NCBI GenBank assembly: GCA_014359765.1
Contig: JACIYT010000008.1
Coordinates: 40,222 to 104,221, forward strand
Origin: Roseovarius sp.
GTDB lineage: Bacteria > Pseudomonadota > Alphaproteobacteria > Rhodobacterales > Rhodobacteraceae
Length of the DNA stretch: 64,000 nt
Reading direction: 5' to 3'
Shown: positions 1-9,148 of the stretch, in pieces
How the letters are laid out: each line of letters opens with the position of its first letter
How positions within the stretch are numbered: the first letter of the stretch is position 1
Program-made: the position numbers and the translations under genes
The notes under the pieces: model-generated
Told to the model about the DNA's origin: nothing
The model's database searches: none
The model's input: the letters and a program-made list of their open reading frames with translations, nothing else

Positions 1-1073
1 CGCTGCGCCGCGAACTGATCGAGCGCGGCTCGATCTTTCAGTCGAGTTCCGACAGCGAATGCATCATCCACCTGATGGCCCGCTCGCTGCAACGCAACAT
101 CCCCGAACGGATGGAGGATGCGCTGCGCCGGGTCGAGGGGGCGTTTTCCGTCGTCGCCATGACCCGAACCAAGCTCATCGGCGTGCGCGATCCGCTGGGC
201 GTGCGCCCGCTGGTGCTGGGCCAGCTGGGCGAAGGCTGGGTGCTCAGCTCGGAGACCTGCGCGCTCGACATCATCGGCGCAAGTTTCGTGCGCGAGATCG
301 CGCCGGGCGAGATGGTCATCATCACCGCCGGCACCGGGGTCGAGAGCCATTTCCCCTTTCGCCGCCAGCCGGCGAAATTCTGCATCTTCGAGCATGTCTA
401 TTTCTCGCGCCCCGATTCGATCATCGGCGGGCGCTCGGTCTATGAGACGCGCCACCAGATCGGCGTGGAACTGGCGCGCGAGGCGCCTGTCGAGGCCGAT
501 CTCGTCTGCCCCGTGCCCGACAGCGGCACCCCCGCCGCGATCGGCTTCAGCCAGGAATCGGGCATCCCCTTCGCCATGGGGATCATCCGCAATCAATACA
601 TGGGCCGCACCTTCATCGAGCCGACCGAGCAGATCCGCAACATGGGCGTGCGCCTCAAGCTCAACGTCAACCGCGCGCTGATCCGGGGCAAGCGGGTGAT
701 CCTGGTGGATGACAGCGTGGTGCGCGGCACCACCTCGCGCAAGATCAAGGAAATGATCCTCGATGCGGGCGCCGCCGAGGTGCATTTCCGCATTGCCTCG
801 CCCCCGACCGCCTGGCCCTGCTTTTACGGGGTGGACACGCCGCAGCGCGAGAAACTGCTCGCCGCCACCATGTCCGAGGAGGAGATGCGCGACCACCTCC
901 AGGTGGACAGCCTGCGCTTCATCTCGCTCGACGGGCTCTATCGCGCGGTGGGCGAGGCGCAGGGCCGCGATGCGAAATGCCCGCAATATTGCGATGCCTG
1001 CTTCTCGGGGGATTATCCCGTGGCCCCCTCCGACATGATCGAAAAGGGCTTCGCGCTGAAAGCCGCCGAATAG
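1..1073 (+). CDS. purF: Amidophosphoribosyltransferase, 3' part (5' end outside window)
   Basis: PurF transfers the amide nitrogen of glutamine to PRPP, giving 5-phosphoribosylamine, the committed step of de novo purine synthesis in the cytoplasm. The reading frame is open from the first base, so the N-terminal nucleophile cysteine of the glutaminase domain lies upstream of the window. What is visible is the end of the glutaminase half and the whole phosphoribosyltransferase half, with the PRPP-binding motif VILVDDSVVRGTT and the family C-terminal signature CPQYCDACFSGDYP. The gene ends with TAG and is followed by a G+C-rich hairpin. Identification is firm; only the truncation by the window edge limits it. 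Confidence 0.97.
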   Translation, partial: LRRELIERGSIFQSSSDSECIIHLMARSLQRNIPERMEDALRRVEGAFSVVAMTRTKLIGVRDPLGVRPLVLGQLGEGWVLSSETCALDIIGASFVREIAPGEMVIITAGTGVESHFPFRRQPAKFCIFEHVYFSRPDSIIGGRSVYETRHQIGVELAREAPVEADLVCPVPDSGTPAAIGFSQESGIPFAMGIIRNQYMGRTFIEPTEQIRNMGVRLKLNVNRALIRGKRVILVDDSVVRGTTSRKIKEMILDAGAAEVHFRIASPPTAWPCFYGVDTPQREKLLAATMSEEEMRDHLQVDSLRFISLDGLYRAVGEAQGRDAKCPQYCDACFSGDYPVAPSDMIEKGFALKAAE

Positions 1074-1084
1074 GCACAGAGGGC

Positions 1085-1106
1085 AGCGCCTGCCTGGGCG
1101 GGCGCT
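1085..1106. terminator. Hairpin downstream of purF
   Basis: A 9-bp stem (AGCGCCTGC paired with GCGGGCGCT, one G-U pair) with a 4-base loop starts 12 bases after the purF stop. No T tract follows, so it could be a weak or factor-assisted terminator. The rest of the 167-base gap to the next gene shows nothing else recognisable. Confidence 0.35.
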
Positions 1107-1240
1107 CATGCGCGGCGGCGCCGGGCCAGAGAGGATGACGAGGGCGCACAGGCGGAGTTTTGCCGCAGCGCGGCATCCCCCTTTTCCCGGCGCGCCCTTC
1201 CGGCTAGATCCCCGCCCGGCCACATAGTCACAGGCGCATC

Positions 1241-1504
1241 ATGACCGACGAGACCGAGACCCCCGCCGCCACCCTCGCGGCGGCCACCACCACGGCAGAC
1301 CTCCCCCGGCGCGGCCCGGTTCTTCTGGGCACGATGCACGGGCCCGAGAGCGCCCGCGCGCTCCTGCGCCTCGCGAACGGCGAGATCCGCACCGTCGAGA
1401 CCGGCGCCCGCATCGGCACGGCGCGGCTCGTCGCGATCGGCGAAGGGGTCGTGATCCTCGATGACCGGGGCCGCGCCGAGCGGCTCGAAATGCCCCGGGG
1501 CTGA
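1241..1504 (+). CDS. Small GspC/PilP-like domain protein, 87 aa
   Basis: Function unknown. After a low-complexity Ala/Thr-rich N-terminus of about 22 residues, the body reads LLGTMHGPESARALLRLANGE and continues through VETGARIG and VAIGEGVVILDDRG to the end. This spacing resembles the small beta domain of type II secretion GspC and pilus PilP proteins (a value-of-parameter pattern followed by an AIGEG turn). No signal peptide or membrane helix is visible, which would be unusual for a real GspC. The ATG lacks a strong ribosome site. It lies between purF and ppiD on the same strand. The family resemblance is by eye only and the role is open. Confidence 0.6.
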   Translation: MTDETETPAATLAAATTTADLPRRGPVLLGTMHGPESARALLRLANGEIRTVETGARIGTARLVAIGEGVVILDDRGRAERLEMPRG

Positions 1505-1582
1505 TACCCGCGCGCCCTTGCCCCGCCCCCCCGCACCGCATAGACAGGGCGCGGGCAACCGGACGGGAGCGAGAGAACAGCC

Positions 1583-3421
1583 ATGGCAGGCAAGGGCATT
1601 GGCAAGGGCGCGATGTGGGTCCTGATGGGGCTTCTCATCATCGGGCTCGGCGGCTTCGGCGTGACCAATCTCGGCGGCAGTGTGCGCAGCGTCGGCCGTG
1701 TCGGCACGGCCGAGATCGAGGTGCACACCTATGCCCGCGCATTGCGCAACGAAATCAACGCCCTCGCTGCGCAGCGCCAGGCCCCGACGAGCTTTGCCCA
1801 GGCGCGCGAGGCGGGGCTCGATCAGCGCGTGCTCGCCCAGCTTGTCGCGCGCGCGGCGCTCGAACACGAGGCGGGCGCGCTCGGGGTCTCCGTGGGGGAT
1901 GCGACGCTGCGCGACGAGATCCTGGGCATCCCCGGCTTTCGCGGTGCCGATGGCGGCTTTGACCGGCAGGCCTATCGCTTTGCGCTGCAACAATCGGGGC
2001 TGAGCGAAAGCCAGTTCGAGGAGAGCATCCGCGCCGAGACCGCCGCCACGCTGGTTCAGGCCGCAGCCCTCGCCGGGCTGCGCCCACCCGCCGCCTACAC
2101 CGGCGCGATGATCGAATGGCTGGGCGAGAGGCGCAGCCTGAGCTATGCGACGATTGCGCGCGGCGACCTCCAGACCGGCCTGCCCGAACCTTCCGATGAG
2201 GATCTGCGCGCCTATCACGCGGCCAACGAGAGCGCCTTCACCACACCCGAGACCCGCCAGCTCGCCTATGTCTGGATCACGCCCGAGATGCTGCTCGACA
2301 CGGTCGAGGTGGACGAGGCGACGCTGCGCGCCGCCTATGAGGCCCGCGCCGGGGAATTCAACCTGCCCGAGCGACGCCTTGTCGAACGGCTGGTCTTTGC
2401 CGATAGCGCCGCCGCCAGCGCCGCGATGGCGCGCATCGCGCAGGGCGAGCCACTGGAAACGCTGGTCGCCGAGCGCGGCCTCGAGATGGCCGATATCGAC
2501 ATGGGCGATGTCACCGCCGCCGATCTCGGCCCCGCCGCCGAGGCCGTCTTTGCCGCCCCCGCGGGCGAGGTGGTGGGCCCCGTGGAGACCAGCCTCGGCC
2601 CGGCGCTGTTTCGCGTCAACGCGGTGCTCGCGGCGCAGTCCACCCCCTTCGAGGCGGCGCGCGACGAGCTTCGCGAGGCGCTCGCGCTCGACCGCGCGCG
2701 ACGGCTGATCGACACGCTCGGCGAGCGCGTCGAGGACCTGCTCGCAGGCGGCGCGACGCTCGAGGATGTGGCGCGAGAGACCGAACTGGAACTGGACCGG
2801 ATCGACTGGCACGAAGGTCTTGCCGAGGGGATTGCCGGCTATCCCGCCTTCCGCCGCGCGGCCCGCGAGGCGCGCGAGGGCGGCTATCCCCGCGTCGAGA
2901 CGCTCGAGGATGGCGGCATCTTCGCGCTGCGCCTCGACGGCATCCGCGCCCCCGAGCTCCAGCCGCTCGAGACGGTGCGCGCGGCGGTCACGGCCGCCTG
3001 GCGCGCCGAGGCGCTGGTGGCGGCGCTGCGCGCGCAGGCCGAACCGCTCGCCGAGGCGCTGCGCGCAGGACAGGATTTTGCCGATATGGGCCTTTCGGCC
3101 ACCGAGATCGGCGATCTCACCCGCCGCGACCATCGCCCCGACATGCCCGCGGATTTCATCGAGACGATGTTCGCCATGGAAGAGGGCGAGGTGCGCGTGA
3201 TCGCGGGAAATGGCCGGGTGTTTCTCCTCCGCCTCGACGCCATCGCCCCCGCCGACCCGACCGATCCCGACATCGCCCGCATCGCCGAGGCGCTCGGCGC
3301 GCAGGTGACCGCCGATCTCGGGCAGGACCTGTTCCAGCTTCTGGCCGACGATATCCGCACCCGCGCGGGCGTCACGCTCGATCAGGCGGCGCTCAACGCC
3401 GTGCACGCCAATTTCAACTGA
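1583..3421 (+). CDS. PpiD-like periplasmic folding factor (SurA_N and PPIase superfamily)
   Basis: A 612-residue protein with one N-terminal membrane anchor (about residues 10-30, GAMWVLMGLLIIGLGGFGV) and a long periplasmic part. A SurA_N-type helical region follows the anchor (about 40-190), then a parvulin-like region around residues 225-350 and a further helical C-terminal region. PpiD proteins sit at the SecYEG exit and help secreted proteins fold. Many alphaproteobacterial members have weak or no isomerase activity, so a chaperone role is the safer reading. The ATG has a purine-rich ribosome site (GGGAGCGAGAG) upstream. It is followed after 12 bases by trpE, a pairing common in Rhodobacteraceae that suggests cotranscription. 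Confidence 0.85.
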   Translation: MAGKGIGKGAMWVLMGLLIIGLGGFGVTNLGGSVRSVGRVGTAEIEVHTYARALRNEINALAAQRQAPTSFAQAREAGLDQRVLAQLVARAALEHEAGALGVSVGDATLRDEILGIPGFRGADGGFDRQAYRFALQQSGLSESQFEESIRAETAATLVQAAALAGLRPPAAYTGAMIEWLGERRSLSYATIARGDLQTGLPEPSDEDLRAYHAANESAFTTPETRQLAYVWITPEMLLDTVEVDEATLRAAYEARAGEFNLPERRLVERLVFADSAAASAAMARIAQGEPLETLVAERGLEMADIDMGDVTAADLGPAAEAVFAAPAGEVVGPVETSLGPALFRVNAVLAAQSTPFEAARDELREALALDRARRLIDTLGERVEDLLAGGATLEDVARETELELDRIDWHEGLAEGIAGYPAFRRAAREAREGGYPRVETLEDGGIFALRLDGIRAPELQPLETVRAAVTAAWRAEALVAALRAQAEPLAEALRAGQDFADMGLSATEIGDLTRRDHRPDMPADFIETMFAMEEGEVRVIAGNGRVFLLRLDAIAPADPTDPDIARIAEALGAQVTADLGQDLFQLLADDIRTRAGVTLDQAALNAVHANFN

Positions 3422-3433
3422 GGACCGCCCACC

Positions 3434-4939
3434 TTGGACCTGTTGCCCGATTACAAGAGCTTTGCCCGCGCCTACGAGGCCGGCGAGAACCAGGTGGTCC
3501 ATACCCGCCTTGCCGCCGATCTCGACACGCCCGTGTCGCTCATGCTCAAGCTCACGGGGGCAGCGCGCGATGCCTTCCTGCTCGAATCGGTCACCGGCGG
3601 CGAGGTGCGCGGGCGCTATTCGATCATCGGCATGAAGCCGGACGTGATCTGGCAGTGCCACGGCCAGCGCAGCCGCATCAACCGCGCCGCGCGTTTCGAC
3701 AGCGACGCCTTCGAGGATCAGCCCGGCGCGCCGCTCGACAATCTGCGCGCGCTCATTGCCGAGAGCCGCATCGCGCTGCCCGATGACCTGCCCGCCGCCA
3801 GCGCCGGGCTCTTCGGCTATCTCGGCTATGACATGATCCGGCTCGTGGAACATCTGCCCGACATGCCGCCCGACACGCTCGGCCTGCCCGACGCGGTTCT
3901 CCTGCGCCCCTCGGTCGTGGCGGTGCTCGACGGGGTCAAGGGCGAGGTGATCGTCGTGGCCCCTGCCTGGGCCGGGTCGGGCCAGTCGGCGCGCGCGGCC
4001 TATGCCCAGGCCGCCGAGCGGGTGATGGATGCCGTCCGCGATCTCGAGCGCGCCCTGCCCCGGACCAGCCGCAGCCTCGGAGCCGCGCATGAGGATGGTG
4101 TGCCGGTCTCGAACTTCACCCCCGAGGGCTACAAGGCCGCCGTCGAAAAGGCCAGGGCGTATATCCGCGCGGGCGACATCTTTCAGGTCGTGCCGTCGCA
4201 GCGCTGGACGCAACCCTTCCGCAGGGCGCCATTTTCACTTTACCGATCGTTGCGGCGCACGAACCCCTCGCCCTTCATGTTCCATTTCAACTTCGGCGAC
4301 TTCCAGGTGATCGGCGCGAGCCCCGAGATCCTCGTGCGCGTGTTCGGACGCGAGGTGACGATCCGCCCCATCGCCGGCACCCGTCCGCGCGGCGCTACCC
4401 CCGAGGAGGATCGCGCGCTCGAGGCCGATCTGCTCGCCGATCCCAAGGAACGGGCCGAACATCTGATGCTGCTCGATCTGGGGCGCAACGATGTCGGCCG
4501 CGTGGCGCGTATCGGCACGGTCCGCCCGACCGAGCAATTCGTGATCGAACGCTACAGCCATGTCATGCATATCGTCTCTAACGTGGTCGGCGAATTGTCC
4601 GAGGAGCACGACGCGCTCTCGGCGCTGCTGGCCGGTCTGCCTGCGGGCACCGTCTCGGGTGCGCCCAAGGTGCGCGCCATGCAGATCATCGACGAGCTCG
4701 AGCCCGAGAAACGCGGCGTCTATGGCGGCGGGGTGGGCTATTTCAGCGCCCGCGGCGACATGGATGTGTGCATCGCGCTGCGCACGGCGGTGATCAAGGA
4801 CGAGAAACTCCATATCCAGGCGGGTGGCGGCGTGGTCCATGACAGCGACCCGGAGGCCGAATACATGGAGACGGTCCACAAGTCGAACGCGATCCGCCGC
4901 GCCGCGGCAGATGCCGCGCGTTTCGACGGAAACGACTAA
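3434..4939 (+). CDS. trpE: Anthranilate synthase component I
   Basis: TrpE converts chorismate and ammonia to anthranilate, the first step of tryptophan synthesis, normally with the amidotransferase TrpG. The 501-residue protein has the N-terminal regulatory region (LLESVTGGEVRGRYSIIG) and the chorismate-binding domain with IRPIAGTRPRG, DLGRNDVGRV and GTVSGAPKVRAM. The start is TTG at 3434, supported by GAGGA about 10 bases upstream and by alignment of the opening residues with the family; no upstream ATG fits. The usual downstream trpG-trpD-trpC genes are absent here: the next gene is a convergent TRAP binding protein. TrpE must therefore obtain its partner from another locus. Confidence 0.96.
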   Translation: MDLLPDYKSFARAYEAGENQVVHTRLAADLDTPVSLMLKLTGAARDAFLLESVTGGEVRGRYSIIGMKPDVIWQCHGQRSRINRAARFDSDAFEDQPGAPLDNLRALIAESRIALPDDLPAASAGLFGYLGYDMIRLVEHLPDMPPDTLGLPDAVLLRPSVVAVLDGVKGEVIVVAPAWAGSGQSARAAYAQAAERVMDAVRDLERALPRTSRSLGAAHEDGVPVSNFTPEGYKAAVEKARAYIRAGDIFQVVPSQRWTQPFRRAPFSLYRSLRRTNPSPFMFHFNFGDFQVIGASPEILVRVFGREVTIRPIAGTRPRGATPEEDRALEADLLADPKERAEHLMLLDLGRNDVGRVARIGTVRPTEQFVIERYSHVMHIVSNVVGELSEEHDALSALLAGLPAGTVSGAPKVRAMQIIDELEPEKRGVYGGGVGYFSARGDMDVCIALRTAVIKDEKLHIQAGGGVVHDSDPEAEYMETVHKSNAIRRAAADAARFDGND

Positions 4940-5057
4940 GGGGAAAGAGTGGGCGATTGCCGGCCTGCTTCTGCCCGAGGCGAACCGTTCCCGGCGACCG
5001 CATCACGTTGACCTGCGCCGGATTTACAGCAGGCCGGGCGGCGGCCCCTCGGTGCAG

Positions 5058-5085
5058 GAATGCCCGCCGCGAGGGGCGGGCATTC
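5058..5085. terminator. Bidirectional hairpin between trpE and dctP
   Basis: Perfect 11-bp stem (GAATGCCCGCC with GGCGGGCATTC) and a 6-base loop between two convergent genes. It lies 25 bases beyond the dctP stop and about 120 bases beyond the trpE stop, and likely ends both transcripts. No long T tract. Confidence 0.6.
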
Positions 5086-5109
5086 CGGTTCGTGTCGGGG
5101 ATCGCGCTA

Positions 5110-6195
5110 TTATTTCACGCAATCGCGCAATGCATCCGCGCTCGGGCCATTCGGCGTGCGACCGAGGTTGAACGGCGCCGAGGCATCCCGCCACTGGGCA
5201 TAGTCCTCGAGATATTCCACCATGCTCAGATAGACCCTGGCGGAATTGGGGTTTTCGCAGGCCGTCTGCACGATCACCTCGTTGGCCATCTCCTGAACGC
5301 GGGCGAGGGCCTCCTCGTCATAGCGGTTGATCTCGACCACCTCGCCGAACTGTGCATAGGCTTCGGTGGCGCGCTTTTCGGTGAAGGCCAGCGACCACAG
5401 CAGCGTCGCGTCCGCCGCGATCCTCAACTTCTCCTGCGCCTCGGGGCTGAGCGCATCCCAGGACGCCTTGTTGATCATCACGCCGAAAACCGATGCCGAC
5501 TGATGCCAGCCCGGCGTCGCCCAGTATTTCGTGACCTGCTGAAAACCCGCCGACCAATCGACATTCGGCGTCGAAAACTCCGCCCCGTCGATCACGCCGC
5601 GTTCGAGCGACTGATAGATCTCGCCGCCCGCCATCGAGACCTGGTTGCCACCCAGCTGTTCGAGCAGCCTGCCCTGCTCCAGCCCCGAGAGGCGCAGACG
5701 CTTGCCCTGAAGGTCGTCGAGGGTAACGATCGGCTCGTTGGTGCGGAAACCGGATTCGTTGTTGGTCACGCCATAGGGCAGATAGACCATGCCGAACTGA
5801 CCATAGATTTCATTATAGAGCTCCGCCCCGCCCCATTGATGGATCCAGTTCACATAGTCCACCGCATTGAACAGGCTGGCGGTGGTGGCCAGCGGCGAGA
5901 ACGCGGAATCGCGTCCGGCCCAGTAGCCCGGCCAGTCGCCGCCGGCCTGGATGGTGCCCGATTCGACCGCGCTGAACACCTCGCCGGCCGGCACCAGCGC
6001 GCCGCCCTCGAAGAATTCGATCGTCAGTTCGTCGCCGACCAGCTTGTTGGCCAGTTCGACGAAATGCAGATCGGTCGCCATCAGTTCCATCGACGAAGGC
6101 CAGGTCGATGTCATCGTCCATCGTTCCTGTGCCGCGACCGGCGCCGTCAGCGCCGCGACAACGGCGCCCGCAAGCAAAAAGGCCTTGTCAGTCAT
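5110..6195 (-). CDS. dctP: TRAP transporter substrate-binding protein (DctP family)
   Basis: Periplasmic binding protein that delivers a carboxylate to the DctQM permease, which then uses a sodium or proton gradient. It has a Sec signal peptide (first about 22 residues, ending APVAAQ) and a 361-residue DctP fold, including AGDWPGYW-like and QGKRLRLSG segments and the conserved C-terminal helices. The ribosome site GGGAG lies about 7 bases before the ATG. It is the last gene of the minus-strand run dctQ-dctM-dctP. The long insert with GDWPGYWAGRDSAFSP resembles the subgroup used for larger 2-oxo or aromatic acids in marine bacteria, but the ligand cannot be read from sequence. Confidence 0.93.
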   Translation of the reverse strand: MTDKAFLLAGAVVAALTAPVAAQERWTMTSTWPSSMELMATDLHFVELANKLVGDELTIEFFEGGALVPAGEVFSAVESGTIQAGGDWPGYWAGRDSAFSPLATTASLFNAVDYVNWIHQWGGAELYNEIYGQFGMVYLPYGVTNNESGFRTNEPIVTLDDLQGKRLRLSGLEQGRLLEQLGGNQVSMAGGEIYQSLERGVIDGAEFSTPNVDWSAGFQQVTKYWATPGWHQSASVFGVMINKASWDALSPEAQEKLRIAADATLLWSLAFTEKRATEAYAQFGEVVEINRYDEEALARVQEMANEVIVQTACENPNSARVYLSMVEYLEDYAQWRDASAPFNLGRTPNGPSADALRDCVK

Positions 6196-6217
6196 CTGTC
6201 TCTCCCTTCATGGTTTG

Positions 6218-6241
6218 AGGTCATCGGGTAGGTCATCGGGT
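6218..6241. repeat. 12-bp tandem duplication at the dctM stop
   Basis: AGGTCATCGGGT occurs twice in direct succession, spanning the dctM stop codon and the start of the short dctM-dctP spacer. It duplicates the stop triplet and does not change the protein. It looks like a small slippage event. Confidence 0.6.
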
Positions 6242-7558
6242 ATAGAGCGCGTCCGGCAGCCAGGTGACGAGCGCGGGGAACCACACCACCAGCAGACACA
6301 TCGCCAGGATCAGCCCGATGAACGGGAGCACGCCCCGGACGATCGCGCCGGTGCGCAGGTCCTTCGGAGCGATGGCGCGCAGATAGAACAGCGCATAGCC
6401 GAAGGGCGGCGTCAGGAAGGATGTCTGAAGCACCACGGCCATCAGCACCACGAACCACAGCAGATTTATATCGGGCATTTCCTGAACGATCGGCAGGAAG
6501 ATCGGGAAGGACAGCAACACGATCCCCGTCCAGTCCATGAACGCCCCGAGGATGAAGACGATCACCATCATCACCGTGACCAGCATCCACGGCTCCATGT
6601 CCAGGGTGCGGATCAGATCCTGTGTGGCGCGCAACCCGCCGGTGATGTTGAACACCCCGGTAAACGCCGTCGCGCCGACGATGATGAACAGGATCATTGC
6701 CGAGGTGCGCCCGGTCTCCAGCATCGCCCCGTAGAACGTCCCGAGCCGGAACCTGCCGCGCGCGACCACGATCAGCAGCGCCAGCGCCGCCCCGATGGCC
6801 GACGCTTCGGTGGCGGTCGCAATCCCCGCCAGGAGCGAGCCCAGGATGCCGAAGATCAGCACCAGCGGCGGCAGCGCCTCCACCAGCAGCATCCGCGCGA
6901 GTTCCCCCCGGCCAACCTTTTCGTCGGGCTCCACCGCCGGCGCCATTTCGGGCCGCAGCACCGAGATGACGAGGACATAGGCCGCGTAGCTCAACCCCAG
7001 AAGCAGCCCCGGCACCATCGCCCCCGCGAACAGCTCACCCACCGAAAGCGGCGAGTAGCTCGCCATCAGGATCAGCATGATCGACGGCGGGATCAGGATG
7101 CCGAGACAGCCCGAGGCCGCGATCACCCCCGATGTCAGCGTCGGCGCATAGCCGTATTGCAGCATCGGCCGCAGCGCCATCACCCCCATCACGGTAATGG
7201 AGGCCCCGATGATCCCCGTGGTGGCCGCGAGCAGGATGGAGATGAACACCACCGCCAGCGCCAGCCCTCCCCGCACCCGGCCGAGCATGAGGCGCAGGGT
7301 TTCGAACATCCGGTCGGTCACCCCTGAATCCGACAGGAACCGCGCCATCAGAACGAAGAGCGGAATCGCGATCAGGGTGTAATTGTCGAGAACATCGCCG
7401 AAGATGCGGTTGATGGTGATGCCCAGCACCATGGGCTTGTCCACGATGAAGGCCGTCAGAACCGCCGTGCCACCCAGCACGAAGGCGAGAGGATGCCCCA
7501 TGAACAGCCCCGCCACAAGCAGGCCGAACATCAGGAGGGCGATGAGTTCGGGGTTCAT
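6233..7558 (-). CDS. dctM: TRAP transporter large permease subunit
   Basis: Twelve-helix transport subunit of a TRAP system, 441 residues. It shows typical DctM segments: GHPLAFVLGG near the N-terminus, LFVLMARFLSDSGVTDRMFET, the conserved GGLALAVVFISILLAATTG, and SGCLGILIPPSIMLILM. The start MNPELIAL was chosen because its ATG overlaps the dctQ stop as ATGA, which implies translational coupling; longer in-frame extensions would run into dctQ. Next downstream is dctP after 37 bases. Together with DctQ and DctP it makes one complete C4-type TRAP transporter. Confidence 0.95.
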   Translation of the reverse strand: MNPELIALLMFGLLVAGLFMGHPLAFVLGGTAVLTAFIVDKPMVLGITINRIFGDVLDNYTLIAIPLFVLMARFLSDSGVTDRMFETLRLMLGRVRGGLALAVVFISILLAATTGIIGASITVMGVMALRPMLQYGYAPTLTSGVIAASGCLGILIPPSIMLILMASYSPLSVGELFAGAMVPGLLLGLSYAAYVLVISVLRPEMAPAVEPDEKVGRGELARMLLVEALPPLVLIFGILGSLLAGIATATEASAIGAALALLIVVARGRFRLGTFYGAMLETGRTSAMILFIIVGATAFTGVFNITGGLRATQDLIRTLDMEPWMLVTVMMVIVFILGAFMDWTGIVLLSFPIFLPIVQEMPDINLLWFVVLMAVVLQTSFLTPPFGYALFYLRAIAPKDLRTGAIVRGVLPFIGLILAMCLLVVWFPALVTWLPDALYTR

Positions 7559-8049
7559 TCGGCCACCTCCTGCCGGTCGAGCAACAGCTTGATCACCTCG
7601 GCAACCCCCTGCAGCAGCAACAGCCCCGCCGCGACACACATCGCCATCTTCAGCGGATAGACCGGCATCTGGATCGCGCCATAGGTCACCTCGCCCTGTT
7701 TCCACGACCGCAGCGCGAATTCCCACGACCGGGTCAGGAAAACCCAGGCAAAGGGGAAGAAGAAGACCAGATATCCCAGAAGGTCGATCCCCCGCTGCGC
7801 GCGCGCGCTCAGCCGCTCGGTCAGCATATCGACCCGCACATGCGCCCCATGACGCAGCGCGTAGCCCCCGAGCATGATGAAATAGAATCCGAAAATCTGC
7901 TTCGAGACGTCAAAGGCCCATCTCGTCGGGTCACTGAACACATAGCGCAGGACAACATCGTAGATGATGATCGCCGCGAACAGCACGGCCAGAACCGACA
8001 CCACCCGCCCCACGATCTCGTTCAGACCGTCGATTGCCCGTGCAATCAT
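7555..8049 (-). CDS. dctQ: TRAP transporter small permease subunit
   Basis: Four-helix membrane subunit, 164 residues, that partners DctM. Visible helices lie near residues 12-33, 48-66, 88-108 and 128-150, with the family signature around DVVLRYVFSDPTRWAFDVSK and LGGYALRHGAHVRVDML. The start MIARAIDG was preferred to a longer frame because a G-rich ribosome site directly precedes it and the upstream extension is not hydrophobic. It overlaps dctM by four bases. A 153-base gap separates it from the upstream IclR gene and may hold its own promoter, though none was convincing. Confidence 0.92.
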   Translation of the reverse strand: MIARAIDGLNEIVGRVVSVLAVLFAAIIIYDVVLRYVFSDPTRWAFDVSKQIFGFYFIMLGGYALRHGAHVRVDMLTERLSARAQRGIDLLGYLVFFFPFAWVFLTRSWEFALRSWKQGEVTYGAIQMPVYPLKMAMCVAAGLLLLQGVAEVIKLLLDRQEVAE

Positions 8050-8202
8050 TGCCGCCCCCCCGTTTTCCAGCCTCCCGCCGCGCAGAGGCGATGGCCGACA
8101 TTGCAGGAACACTGACCTGTCCGGGCCGGGAATTCAAGCGGCGTCACACCCCGGCCCGCGCATCCGCACCTGACCGGCGCACAGCCCCCACGGCGTCCCT
8201 TG

Positions 8203-9027
8203 TCAGGAGACCGCGCGCAAGGCGTGGCTGGCTTTTGGCTGGGGCGCCTGTGTGCCCAGATGGGCCATGATCTCTTCGCGCATGATCGCCACGATCTCGG
8301 CCTCCGCGCGCAGGATGACCTCGCTGGGGGCGGCGACACCGACCGCGAAGATGCGCGAATCGAGATGGTTCGGGAAGGGCATCGAGATCAGCCCGGCCCC
8401 TTTCACCACCTGGTCGGTCGAACGGTAATACCCCTTGGCGCGGGTCTCGGCCAGCGAGGCGAGGAACGCCTTGACATCGACCGGCGGCGTGCCCGGCTCG
8501 CGATAGGCGTTGACCTTGCGCAGCAGGCGGCACACGTCCTCGTCGTCGAAGCGGCTCATCAGGACGCGGCCGACGCCCGAGTTGCCCAGCGGCCGCCGCG
8601 TGCCGAGCGCGACATGGTGGATCGACGATTTTCGCGGCCGGATGACCTGGATGTATTGCGCCTCGTCGCCGTTCTTCGTCGCCAGCAGCACGACATGACG
8701 GGTGCGTCGGGAAATCGCCTTGAGCAGCTTCTGCACCGCGCCTTCGCCGAACAGATCCGGGTTCATCCACGATCCCAGCAAGGGCACCTGCTCGGTCGGG
8801 AAATAGCTCTTGCGCCGGGCATCATGGGCCAGGAAGCCGAGCTTCACGAGGCTCTTGAGCAGGGCGGAGGTGCTCGACTGCGGATAGCCGAGATGCCGCG
8901 AGATTTCCACCACCGTCAGCGGTCTGCGCATCTCGTCGAAAAAGACCAGGGTCTCGCAGGTGCGTGCGACCGACTTCACGATGTGACTGTCTCCCGCGCA
9001 TCTCGTGGATCGCTGCCGATGCTCCAT
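8203..9027 (-). CDS. IclR-family transcriptional regulator
   Basis: DNA-binding regulator, 274 residues from the chosen ATG, which has GGAGG 9 bases upstream. An N-terminal winged helix-turn-helix (about residues 15-75, with VVEISRHLGYPQSSTSALLK as recognition region) is followed by the IclR effector domain (HHVALGTRRPLGNSGVGRVL, KGYYRSTDQVVKGAGLISMP). Such proteins bind small acids or their CoA-pathway intermediates and control neighbouring catabolic and transport genes. It is the only transcription regulator gene in the 5-28 kb catabolic block and sits between the acyl-CoA synthetase and the TRAP genes, so it is the best candidate for controlling them. The effector is unknown. Confidence 0.92.
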   Translation of the reverse strand: MEHRQRSTRCAGDSHIVKSVARTCETLVFFDEMRRPLTVVEISRHLGYPQSSTSALLKSLVKLGFLAHDARRKSYFPTEQVPLLGSWMNPDLFGEGAVQKLLKAISRRTRHVVLLATKNGDEAQYIQVIRPRKSSIHHVALGTRRPLGNSGVGRVLMSRFDDEDVCRLLRKVNAYREPGTPPVDVKAFLASLAETRAKGYYRSTDQVVKGAGLISMPFPNHLDSRIFAVGVAAPSEVILRAEAEIVAIMREEIMAHLGTQAPQPKASHALRAVS

Positions 9028-9148
9028 GGTCCCCGCCCTCCCGTGCGAATATATGAACAGCATTCCATGGAGGATGCACGGGCGCGCAAACCCTGTCAAC
9101 GATTTCGCGACGACCGGCGGCCCGCCGCCGGGGCGCGACAGGGGCGTA

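Noticed and set aside
1106..4213. A 1035-codon minus-strand frame over the ppiD and trpE genes
   Set aside because: Same reason: antisense to well-supported genes, composition-driven, no recognisable motif or start.
9028..9148. IclR autoregulatory operator before the IclR gene
   Set aside because: Only a weak TGAA/TTCCA symmetry near 9055 was seen, not enough to call a site.
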